A stretch of DNA of 64,000 nucleotides from RYN-230 sp963768945. Lineage in GTDB: Bacteria > Actinomycetota > Actinomycetes > Streptosporangiales > Streptosporangiaceae. Under the pieces are notes generated by a model that saw only the letters and a list, made by a program, of their open reading frames with translations, was not told the origin of the DNA and did not search any database. Shown piece after piece: positions 8,031 through 16,653 of this stretch (the stretch's first letter is position 1; each line of letters opens with the position of its first letter). A program made the translations under genes and the position numbers. The stretch spans positions 372,001-436,000 of the forward strand of contig CAVYJW010000001.1 in the NCBI GenBank assembly GCA_963768945.1, in the 5' to 3' direction.

Positions 8031-8855
8031 TCAGCCCCCGGCCAGCTTGGCGAGATAGCTCGCGGACGCCTGATAGGCCTGCTCGATCCGCGCCCCGACC
8101 CTATTCTTATCGCGGTACCTGAGCTGGGAAAGGTCGGGTGGGCGCGGGTCGCCGCCGGACGGCAGCACGTGCACCGTAACTGTGCCGGGCAGCGCGGACA
8201 TTTCCTCGTGGAACCGGTGCCGGCGGGCGATCTCGAACGCGACCAGCCCCACCTCCCAGGGCCGGCGCGGCACGGTCAGCGGGCGTTCGATCCGCCCCAC
8301 CTGCAGGACGTAGACGGTGCGGGCGCCCAGGGAGATGGCCCGGCCGACCGGAATGGAATCGACCAGCCCGCCGTCGAAATAGTGCTCGCCGTCCACCTCC
8401 ACCGGCGCGAGCAGCCCGGGCACCGCGCAGGAGGCCAGTACGGCGGGCACGATCGGCCCGGCGGAGAACCAGCGGGCGCAGGCCCGCTCGATGCTGGCCG
8501 CGACGCACTGGAAGGGCAGCTCAAGATCGGCGAAGTCCTTCCCGGGCAGGGCGCCCTCCAGCATGCGCCGCAGTGGCTCGATGGCATGCAGGTGGGTGCC
8601 GGACTGGGCCAGCCGGGCCAGCCTTCCCCAGACGCTCTCGCTGAACGCCTCGCGGAGGTCGTCGCCCTGCCACAGGTCGGCCAGCCGCGCGGCCGCTCCC
8701 GCGGGGTCTGCCGCCACGAGCGCACCGTTGATGGCGCCGACCGAGGTTCCTACCACCAGGTCGGGCCGGATGCCGGCCTCGGACAAGGCGCGGAGCATGC
8801 CGACCTCGTGCGCGCCGAGGATCCCGCCGCCGCCTAGTACGAATGCCGTCTGCAC
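8031..8855 (-). CDS. Patatin-like phospholipase
   Basis: Cytosolic serine lipid acyl hydrolase of 274 residues. The oxyanion loop GGGGILGA (8-15), nucleophile motif GTSVG (36-40, Ser38) and the catalytic Asp in DGG (161-163) are all present. GTG at 8855 has AAGGGGAGG about 9 bases upstream; longer upstream reading is not supported. It is followed at close range by the PlsC-like gene, so deacylation and reacylation of lipids may be linked. Confidence 0.92.
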   Translation of the reverse strand: MQTAFVLGGGGILGAHEVGMLRALSEAGIRPDLVVGTSVGAINGALVAADPAGAAARLADLWQGDDLREAFSESVWGRLARLAQSGTHLHAIEPLRRMLEGALPGKDFADLELPFQCVAASIERACARWFSAGPIVPAVLASCAVPGLLAPVEVDGEHYFDGGLVDSIPVGRAISLGARTVYVLQVGRIERPLTVPRRPWEVGLVAFEIARRHRFHEEMSALPGTVTVHVLPSGGDPRPPDLSQLRYRDKNRVGARIEQAYQASASYLAKLAGG

Positions 8856-9024
8856 GCGCCCAGCCTCCCCTTCGTCGGCGGCGGCAAACCCTCTCGCGAT
8901 CGCCGCCGATAACCGGCAAGCTGCGCCGGCCCGGGTCTGGGACGCCGGGCGTGCGCAACCCGGGGGTGGTTTGCGGCTGCGTGCGGGGGAGCAGGGACTA
9001 TAACCCCACATGTAAGGAGGAAGC

Positions 9025-9235
9025 ATGACACCTGCCGCGGCCGGACTCCACGGCGCAGGCGGCCCGGCACTGGCCGTGCCGCCGCCACGATCGCGGGCGC
9101 AGGTGTTCCCGGCGCGCCCGGAGCAGGTCGGCGCGGCCCGGCGGTTCGTAGCCGGCCTCCTGGCCGTACCCCCGTCGCCGCCGACGCGATCCTCTGCGTG
9201 TCGGAGCTGGCTGGCAATTGGACTGGCCGGGCCGG
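9025..9235 (+). pseudogene. Broken anti-sigma factor-type (HATPase_c_2) gene
   Basis: A strong AAGGAGGA site precedes ATG 9025. The first 46 residues (FPARPEQVGAARRFVAGLL) match the start of RsbW-like serine-kinase anti-sigma proteins. The frame then shifts in the C5 run at about 9167-9171; the other frame continues VAADAILCVSELAGNWTG, matching the helix that leads into the ATP-binding N box. The rest of the domain is absent and the toxin-antitoxin promoter follows. Both a frameshift and a truncation are needed, so this is a relic rather than only a sequence error. Confidence 0.7.
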
Positions 9236-9240
9236 GGGTA

Positions 9241-9276
9241 CTGGCAGAAGAAGTGAAAGTTGCTACACTGTAGTGC
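9241..9276 (+). promoter_or_regulatory. Toxin-antitoxin promoter with operator palindrome; probably leaderless
   Basis: A -10-like TACACT at 9264-9269 sits inside the palindrome CTACA-C-TGTAG (9263-9273). The antitoxin ATG at 9277 is where transcription would begin, so the mRNA is likely leaderless. No Shine-Dalgarno site is seen. An operator over the -10 element suits autorepression by the ribbon-helix-helix antitoxin. Confidence 0.55.
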
Positions 9277-9699
9277 ATGGTAGCTCCGACTAATGTCCGC
9301 TTTCCGGAGTCAGTTGATAAGGGGCTAGCCGACTACGCCCGCCTGGCCGGAGCGAAGAAGTCAACCGTCGTAGTCAGCGCGGTGCGTGAGTGGTTGCGGA
9401 TGCAGGCTCACCCTGGAGTCGTGTTTGTCCCGGCCGTCACGGGTGAACGGCGCGCAGCCCTGTCGGCCGGCCCGCAGGTGTGGACTGTTGCCGAGGCGTG
9501 GCTTCAGCATGACAAGGAGGAGCGCACGGCCGCCATCGTGGCCGAGGCTCTGGGTTTGACGGCTGCTGACGTGGAAAACGCGCTGGCCTACTGGGCTGAC
9601 TTTCCGGATGAGATCGATGACCTGATCAGCCGTCACCGCTCTAGCCAGGACGAGGCGCTGGCCGCCTGGGAACGCCGGCGGGCGCTCGATGAGGCCTGA
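9277..9699 (+). CDS. Antitoxin of a DUF5615 toxin system (ribbon-helix-helix N-terminus)
   Basis: A 140-residue protein. Residues 1-45 (NVRFPESVDKGLADYARLAG) read as a ribbon-helix-helix DNA-binding fold. The C-terminal half (QVWTVAEAWLQHD, then NALAYWADFPDEID) resembles the DUF433-like module that partners PIN-like toxins. Its last 11 bases overlap the toxin start, the usual coupling in such pairs. Codon use is less GC-biased than in neighbours, consistent with a mobile module. Confidence 0.75.
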   Translation: MVAPTNVRFPESVDKGLADYARLAGAKKSTVVVSAVREWLRMQAHPGVVFVPAVTGERRAALSAGPQVWTVAEAWLQHDKEERTAAIVAEALGLTAADVENALAYWADFPDEIDDLISRHRSSQDEALAAWERRRALDEA

Positions 9700-10066
9700 G
9701 GGCGTCCAGATCCGGTTCCTGCTGGATGAGCACTATCCGGGCTGGCTTGCCGAAGATCTCGCAGCCGACGGGATTGATGCGGTCGCGTTAACGGCGCACC
9801 GGCCGGGCCTTCGTGGCGTCGATGACAAGCGTGTGCTGGAAACCGCAGTAGCAGAGCGCCGGATTGTTGTCACCGAGGACGTCAATACATTCGGCGCGGC
9901 GGCAGCTCTCATCCCGAACCACCTTGGGATCGTGTACTGCCACCATGCACGCTTCCCTCGCACACGACCGGGCCTGGAGAGGCTCCGCAAGGCTTTGGTC
10001 GTGCTGGCCGCAGACCCCCCAGCGGGCCTCGGCGAGCACCCAGTCGTTTGGTGGCTTGCCCCCTAG
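9689..10066 (+). CDS. DUF5615 PIN-like ribonuclease toxin
   Basis: A 125-residue PIN-like domain. The acidic residues are placed as in DUF5615: FLLDEHYPGWLAEDL near the N terminus, then IVVTEDVNTFG around residues 57-67, and a C-terminal PRTRPGLERLRKALVVL helix. It is presumed to cleave RNA and to be held inactive by the upstream protein. It starts inside the antitoxin gene and is convergent with the PEP-mutase-family gene only 8 bases away. Confidence 0.8.
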   Translation: MRPEGVQIRFLLDEHYPGWLAEDLAADGIDAVALTAHRPGLRGVDDKRVLETAVAERRIVVTEDVNTFGAAAALIPNHLGIVYCHHARFPRTRPGLERLRKALVVLAADPPAGLGEHPVVWWLAP

Positions 10067-10074
10067 CTCCCGGG

Positions 10075-10890
10075 TCAGGAGCCGTACCGCTGCTCCGTCT
10101 CGCGCACCTCCGGCAGCCCGATGAAGTCCAGGAAGTCCCCGAACCCCGGTAGTTCGGCCAGGGCCCCGGCCGGAGTGCCTGACCGGGCGATCTCGCCCAG
10201 CACCCGGCGCATTCCCTCGGTCGCCGCGAGCAGCGTGCTGATCGGGAAGATGACGATCCGGTAGCCCAGTTCCCGCAGCCGGTCCAGGCCGATCGGCGGG
10301 GTCTTCCCGCCCTCGGCCCAGTTGAACAGCAGCGGCACATCCGGGAAGGCCCGGGCCGCCTCTGCGGCCTCCTCCTCCGTCACGACGGCCTCGATGAACA
10401 GGGCGTCGGCACCGGCCTCGCGGTACTGCCGGGCCCGGTCCAGGGCCGGTCCCAGGCCCTCCACCGCCCGGGCGTCGGTCCGGGCGATGATCACGAAGTC
10501 CGGCCGGCTCCGGGCCGCCACCGCGGCCCGGACCTTCTGCGCCATCTCGCCCGCCGGGATGACCTGCTTCCCCTCCATGTGGCCGCACTTCTTCGGGGTT
10601 ACCTGATCCTCGAGATGGATCGCGGCCACGCCCGCCGCCTCGTAAGCGCCGACGGTCCGGATCACGTTCAGCGGGTTGCCGTACCCGGTGTCCGCGTCGG
10701 CGATCACCGGGATGTCCACGCAGTCCGCGATCCGCCGGGCGTTATCCACCATCTCGGTCATGGTCAGCAGGCCCACGTCCGGGCGGCCGAGCAGCGCCGC
10801 CGACGTCCCGAACCCGGTCATGTACACCGCGGCGAAGCCGGCCTCCTCCACCAGCCGCGCGGCCAGCGGGTCGAACGCGCCCGGGGCCAC
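10075..10890 (-). CDS. Isocitrate lyase / PEP mutase superfamily enzyme, N-terminus uncertain
   Basis: TIM-barrel C-C or P-C lyase of 271 residues from GTG 10890. ADADTGYGNP (65-73) binds Mg and KKCGHMEGK (100-108) is the catalytic loop of the methylisocitrate lyase/oxaloacetate hydrolase branch. Family members have about 20 more N-terminal residues. Upstream, an in-frame LARLRALLESGESI continues the homology, but a TGA stops the frame. If one G is removed from the run near 10950, the frame joins a GTG inside a 20-bp tandem repeat. The true start is therefore probably near 10970-11005. The physiological substrate is unclear. Confidence 0.8.
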   Translation of the reverse strand: MAPGAFDPLAARLVEEAGFAAVYMTGFGTSAALLGRPDVGLLTMTEMVDNARRIADCVDIPVIADADTGYGNPLNVIRTVGAYEAAGVAAIHLEDQVTPKKCGHMEGKQVIPAGEMAQKVRAAVAARSRPDFVIIARTDARAVEGLGPALDRARQYREAGADALFIEAVVTEEEAAEAARAFPDVPLLFNWAEGGKTPPIGLDRLRELGYRIVIFPISTLLAATEGMRRVLGEIARSGTPAGALAELPGFGDFLDFIGLPEVRETEQRYGS

Positions 10891-10947
10891 GATGCTCTCG
10901 CCGGACTCCAGCAGCGCCCGCAGCCGGGCCAGGCCCTCCCGGACGCG

Positions 10948-11008
10948 GGGTCAGACGCCCGGTCACCGGCTCAGACGCCCGGTCACGGGGTCAGACGCCC
11001 AGTCACGG
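10948..11008. repeat. Three 20-bp tandem repeats at the 5' end of the PEP-mutase-family gene
   Basis: On the minus strand the unit reads GTGACCGGGCGTCTGACCCC with small changes, in three head-to-tail copies. Each copy carries a GTG that could start translation. Confidence 0.85.
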
Positions 11009-11056
11009 GGCCGCCCGCACTGCCGGGCCCCCCGGACGGGGCGGGGCGCCGGGTCC

Positions 11057-11251
11057 TCAGCCACCGCTCTTGCGGCGGAACGAGCGTTTGCTCTGCGCGG
11101 GGCCGTGGGCATTCTGGATCTTGCCGCCGTCCCGCGCCGATTGCCGCGCGTTCAGGTCCGCCTGCTTATTGCGCTTGCGGTCCAGCGCCTCGCGGAACTT
11201 TCGTTTCGCCTCGTCCTCGGGACCCTCGGGTCCCGACGCGGCCTTCGCCAT
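11057..11251 (-). CDS. DUF5302 small basic protein
   Basis: A 64-residue, highly charged protein matching DUF5302, found across actinomycetes: EAKRKFREALDRKRNKQ in the middle and HGPAQSKRSFRRKSG at the end. ATG 11251 has AGGAGG 5 bases upstream. No enzyme motif or membrane segment is present and the function is unknown. The last 40 residues are strongly basic, which could suit nucleic-acid or ribosome binding, but this is speculation. Confidence 0.8.
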   Translation of the reverse strand: MAKAASGPEGPEDEAKRKFREALDRKRNKQADLNARQSARDGGKIQNAHGPAQSKRSFRRKSGG

Positions 11252-11557
11252 GCCGACCTCCTGCCTCCGGCGGCCGCGTCGCCTGCGGCCACTCCTACGG
11301 TCGCGGCCACCTGCCCCGCAGCCCCCATCCAGCGACACCTGCCCAGCGGTACCCGCCGCGGGCGCCTGCCCGGCGACGGGTATCTCCCCAGCCTAGGCGG
11401 TCCGGAATCCGCCAGTCCACGATGACCCGGTGCCCACCATGACCCGGCCATTGAACTGCATTTTCGTCTGCCGGTCCCGATAAGCGAAATCCACGGGCCG
11501 CAGAGCCCTGAACCCAAACCAGTTGCGGAGCCCGGCCCGGGATGGTGATCTGCGGGG
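11252..11557. other. 306-bp region without a supported gene
   Basis: Nothing firm is seen. A minus-strand reading near 11400-11550 gives a plausible-looking peptide (FRALRPVDFAYRDRQTKMQF) without start context or recognisable family. Confidence 0.4.
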
Positions 11558-12348
11558 ATGGATGACGTTGCGCTGCGCGCCACGTTCGACGAGCAAGTCC
11601 GCCGCCGCACCCAGGCCGACGAGCCAGGAGCCTGCATCGAGACGGACGGCGCGACCGTCCGTCAGGTCGCCCGCGATGGCCACGGCTGGTCCGGCATCAC
11701 CTGGTCGGAGCTGGCCGACCCGGCCGAAGCCGACCGGGCCATCGCCGCGCAGGTACGGTACTTCGCCCTGGGCGGCCGTTCGAGTGGAAGCTCTACGACT
11801 ACGATCGGCCCCCGGACCTGGGCGCCCGGCTCATGGCGGCCGGGTTCGTGCCCGATGATGAGGAGGCCGTGATGGTCGCGGAGGTCTCAGACATCGCCGC
11901 AGACGTCCCCCTCCCCGAGGGGATTACGCTTCGGCCGGTCACCACCGAGGCCGAAGTCGAGCTGCTCATCCAGGTCCACGAACGGGTCTTCGGCGGGGAC
12001 CAGACCCGCTGGCACCGCGCCCTGCTGGGCCAGTTCCGCGAGAACCGGGCCGACATGGCCATGGTGCTGGCCATGGCCGGAGCCGAGCCCGTCTGCGAGG
12101 CCCGGGTGGACTTCCCGCCCTGCACGGATTTCGCCGGCCTGTGGGGCGGCGCGACGCTGCCCTCCTGGCGGGGCCGCGGCATCTACCGGGCGCTCGTCGC
12201 CTACCGGGCTGAGCTGGCCGCCCGCCGCGGCTACCGCTACCTGACCGTGGACGCCTCCGCCGACAGCGAGCCGATCCTGCGCCGGCTGGGCTTCCGGTGC
12301 CTGGCCCGGACCACCCCCTACCAGTGGACCCCGGAGGGGCACGCGTGA
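11558..12348 (+). pseudogene. GNAT N-acetyltransferase with one-base frameshift
   Basis: Two overlapping frames make one GNAT protein of about 262 residues. The first (from ATG 11558) gives MDDVALRATFDEQVRRR up to YFALG. The second resumes FEWKLYDYDRPPDLGARL and runs to the end, with the acetyl-CoA loop LPSWRGRGIYRALVA and a typical YRYLTVDAS strand. One base is missing in the GGG at 11770-11772 relative to the expected ALGRPFEW. Either a recent mutation or a sequence error; the rest shows no decay. Substrate unknown. The stop overlaps the SDR start. Confidence 0.8.
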
Positions 12349-13109
12349 CCACGACCGGGGTAGCCGTCGTCACCGGGGCCGGGTCCGGGCTGGGCCGCGA
12401 GATCGCCCGGGCGCTGCTGGGCGCCGGCTGGCGGGTGGCGGCCGCCGGCCGCCGGGGCGACGCGCTGCGCGAGGCCGTATCCGGGGCGGACCTTCCCGCA
12501 CCGGCCGCGGGCGCCGCCCTGCCGGTGGTTACCGACGTCACCGACGCGGGTTCCGTTGCGGCGCTGTTTGAAACGGTGCGCGGCCGGTGGGGACGCGTGG
12601 ACCTGCTGGTGAACAACGCGGGGGTCTTCGGCGCGGGCGGCGCGGTGGACGAGGTCTCGCTGGAGGACTGGCGGCAGGCGGTGGATACCAACCTCACCGG
12701 CGCGTTCCTGTGCGCCCGCCACGCCGTGCGGCTGATGAAGGCGCAGGACCCGCGCGGCGGGCGGATCATCAACAACGGGTCCATCTCGGCGCACGTGCCC
12801 CGGCCGAAGAGCGTGGCCTACACCGCCACCAAGCACGCGATGACCGGGCTCACCAAGTCGATCTCGCTGGACGGCCGGGCGTTCGGCATCGCCTGCGGCC
12901 AGATCGACATCGGGAACGCCGCGACCGAGATGACCCGGCGGATGGGGCAGGGGGTGCTCCAGGCGGACGGGTCGCTGGCCCCGGAGCCCACGTTCGGCGC
13001 GGAGCACGTCGCCGCGGCCGTGCTCTACATGGCCGGGCTGCCGCTCGACGCGAACGTGCAGTTCCTCACGGTCACCGCGACGACCATGCCGTACATCGGC
13101 CGGGGCTGA
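12345..13109 (+). CDS. Short-chain dehydrogenase/reductase
   Basis: Classical SDR of 254 residues. TGAGSGLG (about 10-17) binds NAD(P), NNAG is at about 89-92, and the catalytic Ser plus YTATK follow. GTG 12345 overlaps the preceding GNAT stop as GTGA, with GGAGGGG 6 bases upstream, so the two are translationally coupled. The C-terminal ATTMPYIGRG is common in a subgroup that acts on sugars or small alcohols; the substrate cannot be named. Confidence 0.88.
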   Translation: MTTTGVAVVTGAGSGLGREIARALLGAGWRVAAAGRRGDALREAVSGADLPAPAAGAALPVVTDVTDAGSVAALFETVRGRWGRVDLLVNNAGVFGAGGAVDEVSLEDWRQAVDTNLTGAFLCARHAVRLMKAQDPRGGRIINNGSISAHVPRPKSVAYTATKHAMTGLTKSISLDGRAFGIACGQIDIGNAATEMTRRMGQGVLQADGSLAPEPTFGAEHVAAAVLYMAGLPLDANVQFLTVTATTMPYIGRG

Positions 13110-13146
13110 GCGCTCCAGGGCGAGGGAGCGGCCGGACCGGCGCGCA

Positions 13147-13201
13147 GTCAGCGGGCGAACCGGGCGCGGGGCGCGGAGGTCAGCGGGCGAACCGGGCGCG
13201 G
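13147..13201. repeat. Duplicated 23-bp segment spanning the aldo/keto reductase stop codon
   Basis: GTCAGCGGGCGAACCGGGCG occurs at 13147 and again at 13179. The second copy contains the stop codon (TCA at 13180) and the last codons; the first lies just outside the gene. Confidence 0.85.
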
Positions 13202-14169
13202 AGCAGGCCGGGGACGGCGGCCCGCCCGGTGAGCGGCGTGAACCGGTCCGACGCTGACCGGAGCGCCTGGTCCTCCTCGTCGCTGAGGTCGATGTCCGCC
13301 GCGGCCACGTTGCTCTCCAGTTGCTCCACGCTGGACGCTCCCGGGATCGCGGTCACGGCCGGGCTGCGGAGCACCCAGGCCAGCGCGATCTGGGCCGGGG
13401 TCGCCCCGTGCGCGTCCGCCACCTCGCGCAGCACCCCGATCAGCTCGCCGGCCCGCTCGAGGTTCTCCGGCAGGAACAGCGGGTTCGCGCCGCGGACCCG
13501 GTTGGCGGGCAGGTGACCCCGGTCGTAGCGCCCGGACAGCAGCCCCTGGGCCAGCGGGCTGTAGGCGATGATGACGCGATTCTGCGCCTCGGCGTAGGGC
13601 AGCAGGTCACGCTCGGGGGTCCGGTCAACGAGGCTGTACCGGACCTGGTTGCTGAGCACCGGGCCGCCCAGCGCGGCCTCGGCGGACCGCCACCGATCCA
13701 GCGAGTAGTTGCTGACCCCCACCTCACCGACCAGCCCGACCCGCTGCAGGGCCCGCATCCCGCGCATGGCCGGGGCGTCCCGGACGACCGGGTTGGGCTG
13801 GTGCAGCTGGTAGAGGTCCAGGTGGCGGGCGCCGAGCCGGTTCGCGCTAGCCACGGCGCGCTGCTCCACCACCGGTGCGACGGGCAGCACCGGGAGGATC
13901 TTGGTGGCCAGGAACACAGAGTTCACGTCCCCGCCCAGGGCCTGGCCCAGGATCCGCTCGCTGCGCCCGTAGCCGTAGATCTCGGCGGTGTCGAAGAGGG
14001 TCACGCCCAGGTCGAGAGCGCGCCGCACGATCGCGTGCGCCTCCTGCTCGGCGTACGGGTCCCCGTAGCCCCACTCCTTGGAGCCGAACTGCCAGGTACC
14101 CAGGCCGATCTTGGAAATCTGCTTGGCGGTGCTGGTGGCCAGATAGCGCATGCTCCCAGTGTCCGCCAC
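13180..14169 (-). CDS. Aldo/keto reductase
   Basis: NADPH-dependent reductase of about 329 residues, (beta/alpha)8 fold. LFDTAEIYGYGRSE carries catalytic Asp and Tyr (about 58-71), ATKILP provides the Lys, and LDLYQLHQPNP the His. It resembles the AKR11/AKR12-like bacterial group. The start is uncertain between GTG 14169 and ATG 14151; neither has a good ribosome site. Its 3' end is duplicated as a short repeat. Confidence 0.88.
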   Translation of the reverse strand: MADTGSMRYLATSTAKQISKIGLGTWQFGSKEWGYGDPYAEQEAHAIVRRALDLGVTLFDTAEIYGYGRSERILGQALGGDVNSVFLATKILPVLPVAPVVEQRAVASANRLGARHLDLYQLHQPNPVVRDAPAMRGMRALQRVGLVGEVGVSNYSLDRWRSAEAALGGPVLSNQVRYSLVDRTPERDLLPYAEAQNRVIIAYSPLAQGLLSGRYDRGHLPANRVRGANPLFLPENLERAGELIGVLREVADAHGATPAQIALAWVLRSPAVTAIPGASSVEQLESNVAAADIDLSDEEDQALRSASDRFTPLTGRAAVPGLLRARFAR

Positions 14170-14227
14170 ACCGGCTCGGCCCGCAGGCGGAGGGTGGATT
14201 GCCGGTCCCCGGGCTTAGCCTGGCCCC

Positions 14228-14578
14228 GTGGATGAGCAGGCGGCAGGCGAGCACGGGGCGCCCGAGGATCGTTTCGAGGACCTGGTCGATGAGCTGATGG
14301 GCTGTCCCGGGGTGATCCCGCCGCGCGGGGGCAGTGGCTTCGGCCGCAGCGCGCTGCGCTGGGAGAAGAAGATCTTCGCGATGCTGGTGCGCGGGCGGCT
14401 GGTCGTGAAGCTCCCGGCGCCGCGGATCGACGCCCTGGTCTCCGACGGCGACGGGGTGCGGTTCGACGCCAACAAGGGCACGCCCATGAAGGAGTGGTTC
14501 AGCCTGGACCCGGAGTCGCCGCTGGCCTGGGGGCCGCTGGCCCGGGAGGCGCTGGACTTCGCGCAGGCCGGCCGCTAG
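14228..14578 (+). CDS. TfoX/YjbR-like small protein
   Basis: A 116-residue protein. KIFAMLVRGRLVVKLPAPR and GTPMKEWFSLDPESPLAW match the beta-rich fold shared by TfoX N-terminal and MmcQ/YjbR-like proteins, common in actinomycetes and without a defined role. There is no transmembrane segment. ATG 14228 is favoured by homology rather than by a ribosome site. It is divergent from the aldo/keto reductase. Confidence 0.65.
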   Translation: MDEQAAGEHGAPEDRFEDLVDELMGCPGVIPPRGGSGFGRSALRWEKKIFAMLVRGRLVVKLPAPRIDALVSDGDGVRFDANKGTPMKEWFSLDPESPLAWGPLAREALDFAQAGR

Positions 14579-14725
14579 CGCCCCGGCGGACAGCGTTTCC
14601 CCTGCCGCCTATCTCCTACGGATGCGTCACGGCTCTCCTACGGATGCGTCGCGGCGCAGCATGCCGAGATGCTGCCCACCTTCCGGGTGGTGCGGGCGGT
14701 GGGCCGGGCGGTGATGATTGGCGGC

Positions 14726-15844
14726 ATGGGAACTTCCGCGGACGACGGTGACGCGCCGGCCGGGCAGGAGCACACGCCGTGCCTGCCTGAGCCAACCGGT
14801 CCGTGCCCGGTCGGCACCACGTCCTTGTGCCTGAAAGACACCTCCCGCCCCGATCCCTGGGCTGCGGAGGTGACCGCACGAGAGCTGATGGTCTCACTGT
14901 GGTATCCGGCGACGCCCTCGGGCGGCCGGCGAGCCCGGTACATGACGCCAGCGGAGTCCGAACTCCAGCTCACCAGCAGGGGCCTCACCGGCGTCCCGCG
15001 GCACGTGCTGAGCACAGTCCGGACCAACGCGGTCAGCGATGCCACACCGGCGGGGCGTGAGCGCGCCCTCCCCGTCGTGGTGCTCTCGCCTGGCTTCACC
15101 AATTCCCGCAGCGCGCTTACCGCGCTGGCCGAGGACCTGGCCAGCCACGGCTACGTCGTGGCCGGAATTGAGCACACGTACGAGAGCTTCGCCACGGCCT
15201 TTCCCGACGGGCGGGTGACCACCTGCCTCGCCCGTGAGGCACCCCAGCGGGGCAGGCGGTTCTGGGAGAAGGTGGCCGCAGGCCGGGCGGCGGATGTCTC
15301 CTTCACGCTCGACGAGCTGACCGGTGCGCACCCGGCATGGCCGGGCGCCGGGCTGATCGACCCGTCGCGGATGGCAATGGCCGGCCACTCCGCCGGCGGC
15401 GCAGCCGCCATCGCCGCCATGCTGCCCGACTCCCGCATCCGCGCCGGCATCGACATGGACGGCGCCACTGCCGCCCCGATCCCGGACCACGGCCTGTCAC
15501 GGCCGTTTCTGTTCCTGGGCAAGCAATCCTCGTACGCCCCGGGAAGCGGAGGCGCCGTGACCACCTGGGAGCGCGACTGGAAACTCCTGACCGGCTGGAA
15601 GCGGTGGCTCCTGGTGGCCGGCACCGTGCATGCCTCATTCAGCGACCTCGCGCTACTGGCCGATCAGATCGGCATCGACATCGGCGCCGGCCTCCCCGGA
15701 TCCCGGTCCCTGGACATCACCCGCGCCTATGTCCGGGCCTTTTTCGACCAGCACCTGCGCAGCAGGCCACAAGCCCTGCTGGACCAGCCGTCACCATGCA
15801 ACCCCGAGGTCACCTTCTGCTCCCCAGACCGAAAATCCCGCTAG
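14726..15844 (+). CDS. Alpha/beta hydrolase, PAF-acetylhydrolase-like
   Basis: Serine hydrolase of about 372 residues. VVVLSPGFTNSRSA is the oxyanion strand-turn, GHSAGG (Ser near 220) the nucleophile elbow, DMDGA a candidate acid and TVHASFSD the catalytic His. The layout, including ELMVSLWYPA near the start, matches the PAF-AH/dienelactone-hydrolase-like family of actinomycete lipases. No signal peptide is evident, so it is probably cytosolic. ATG 14726 is preferred over upstream candidates because homology begins soon after it. Confidence 0.82.
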   Translation: MGTSADDGDAPAGQEHTPCLPEPTGPCPVGTTSLCLKDTSRPDPWAAEVTARELMVSLWYPATPSGGRRARYMTPAESELQLTSRGLTGVPRHVLSTVRTNAVSDATPAGRERALPVVVLSPGFTNSRSALTALAEDLASHGYVVAGIEHTYESFATAFPDGRVTTCLAREAPQRGRRFWEKVAAGRAADVSFTLDELTGAHPAWPGAGLIDPSRMAMAGHSAGGAAAIAAMLPDSRIRAGIDMDGATAAPIPDHGLSRPFLFLGKQSSYAPGSGGAVTTWERDWKLLTGWKRWLLVAGTVHASFSDLALLADQIGIDIGAGLPGSRSLDITRAYVRAFFDQHLRSRPQALLDQPSPCNPEVTFCSPDRKSR

Positions 15845-15988
15845 CACAGCAGCCAGAGCAGGAACGCCGCCAGGCTGTCCAGGCCCGAAACGCGGGCCGC
15901 GAACCTCCCGATGCTGTCAAGCTCTCGCTCCGAGTTGTATCTTGTCTCGCGGGGGCTCGGTCATGGCTATACGGGAGGATTCTCACCC

Positions 15989-16418
15989 ATGAGCACATCG
16001 CCGCTTACTCCACAGGAGATCCGCGCCGCCGCTGCGGCGCACAAGGAGCTTGGCCCCGAATACAGCGACGCAGTGATCGAGTCCTTCCTGGAGCGAGTCG
16101 AACGGGGAAATCGCCGCACGTGTCGATGCACGCCTCGGCCCTGTGTCCCGCGAGCAGCCTGTGCAGCCAGCACAGTCGAATAGCCGCCGCACGCTACTAA
16201 CTGGTGTCGCGATCGGCATCTTCGTGACCGGTGTGCCTTCCATGATGGTCGCGGCGAGCGCGGGTGGCGTCATCGCCAAGGATCAGTCACAAGTTCTTCT
16301 CGTCATCGCCGTCCTCTGGGCGGTAGCGGTGGCCATAGCAGCTTCCGCGAGTCATGTCCGCCTTGAGTTGCGGCGCAAGGAACACGGCGCACGCCAAACC
16401 GGACGCCAGGCCCCCTAG
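15989..16418 (+). pseudogene. Small two-helix membrane protein with one-base frameshift
   Basis: ATG 15989 has GGGAGG 10 bases upstream and begins STSPLTPQEIRAAAAAHKEL, a common actinomycete N-terminus of unknown function. At 16104-16107 a GGGG run puts the frame off. With three Gs it would read EREIAARVDARLGPVSREQP and continue through two hydrophobic helices (LLTGVAIGIFVTGVPSMMV and VLLVIAVLWAVAVAIAA) to a basic tail at 16418. The intact protein would be about 142 residues. Both halves look healthy, so a sequence error is quite possible. Confidence 0.75.
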
Positions 16419-16653
16419 GGCCACCATCTGAACCGTGCAACCGGGGGTGAAGTGGTTCGCGGCCTCGGGAGCCGTATGTTCGGCCAGCTCACTCAGCCCA
16501 AGCCAGGTAACCAACTGAGTAACGGGCCGCGACGGCGGCCAAGAGCGAGAAGCTCTAGTCATCTCATTTGGTACACGTGATACGAGGTGACGAGGATTCT
16601 GCATCGGAATAGGGCCGACCGGAGTGATGCGCGCACGGGCGGATGATGGAGGC

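Noticed and set aside
8856..9278. Upstream extension of the patatin gene to 9278
   Set aside because: The added residues have no patatin homology, and GTG 8855 has a good ribosome site right before the glycine-rich motif.
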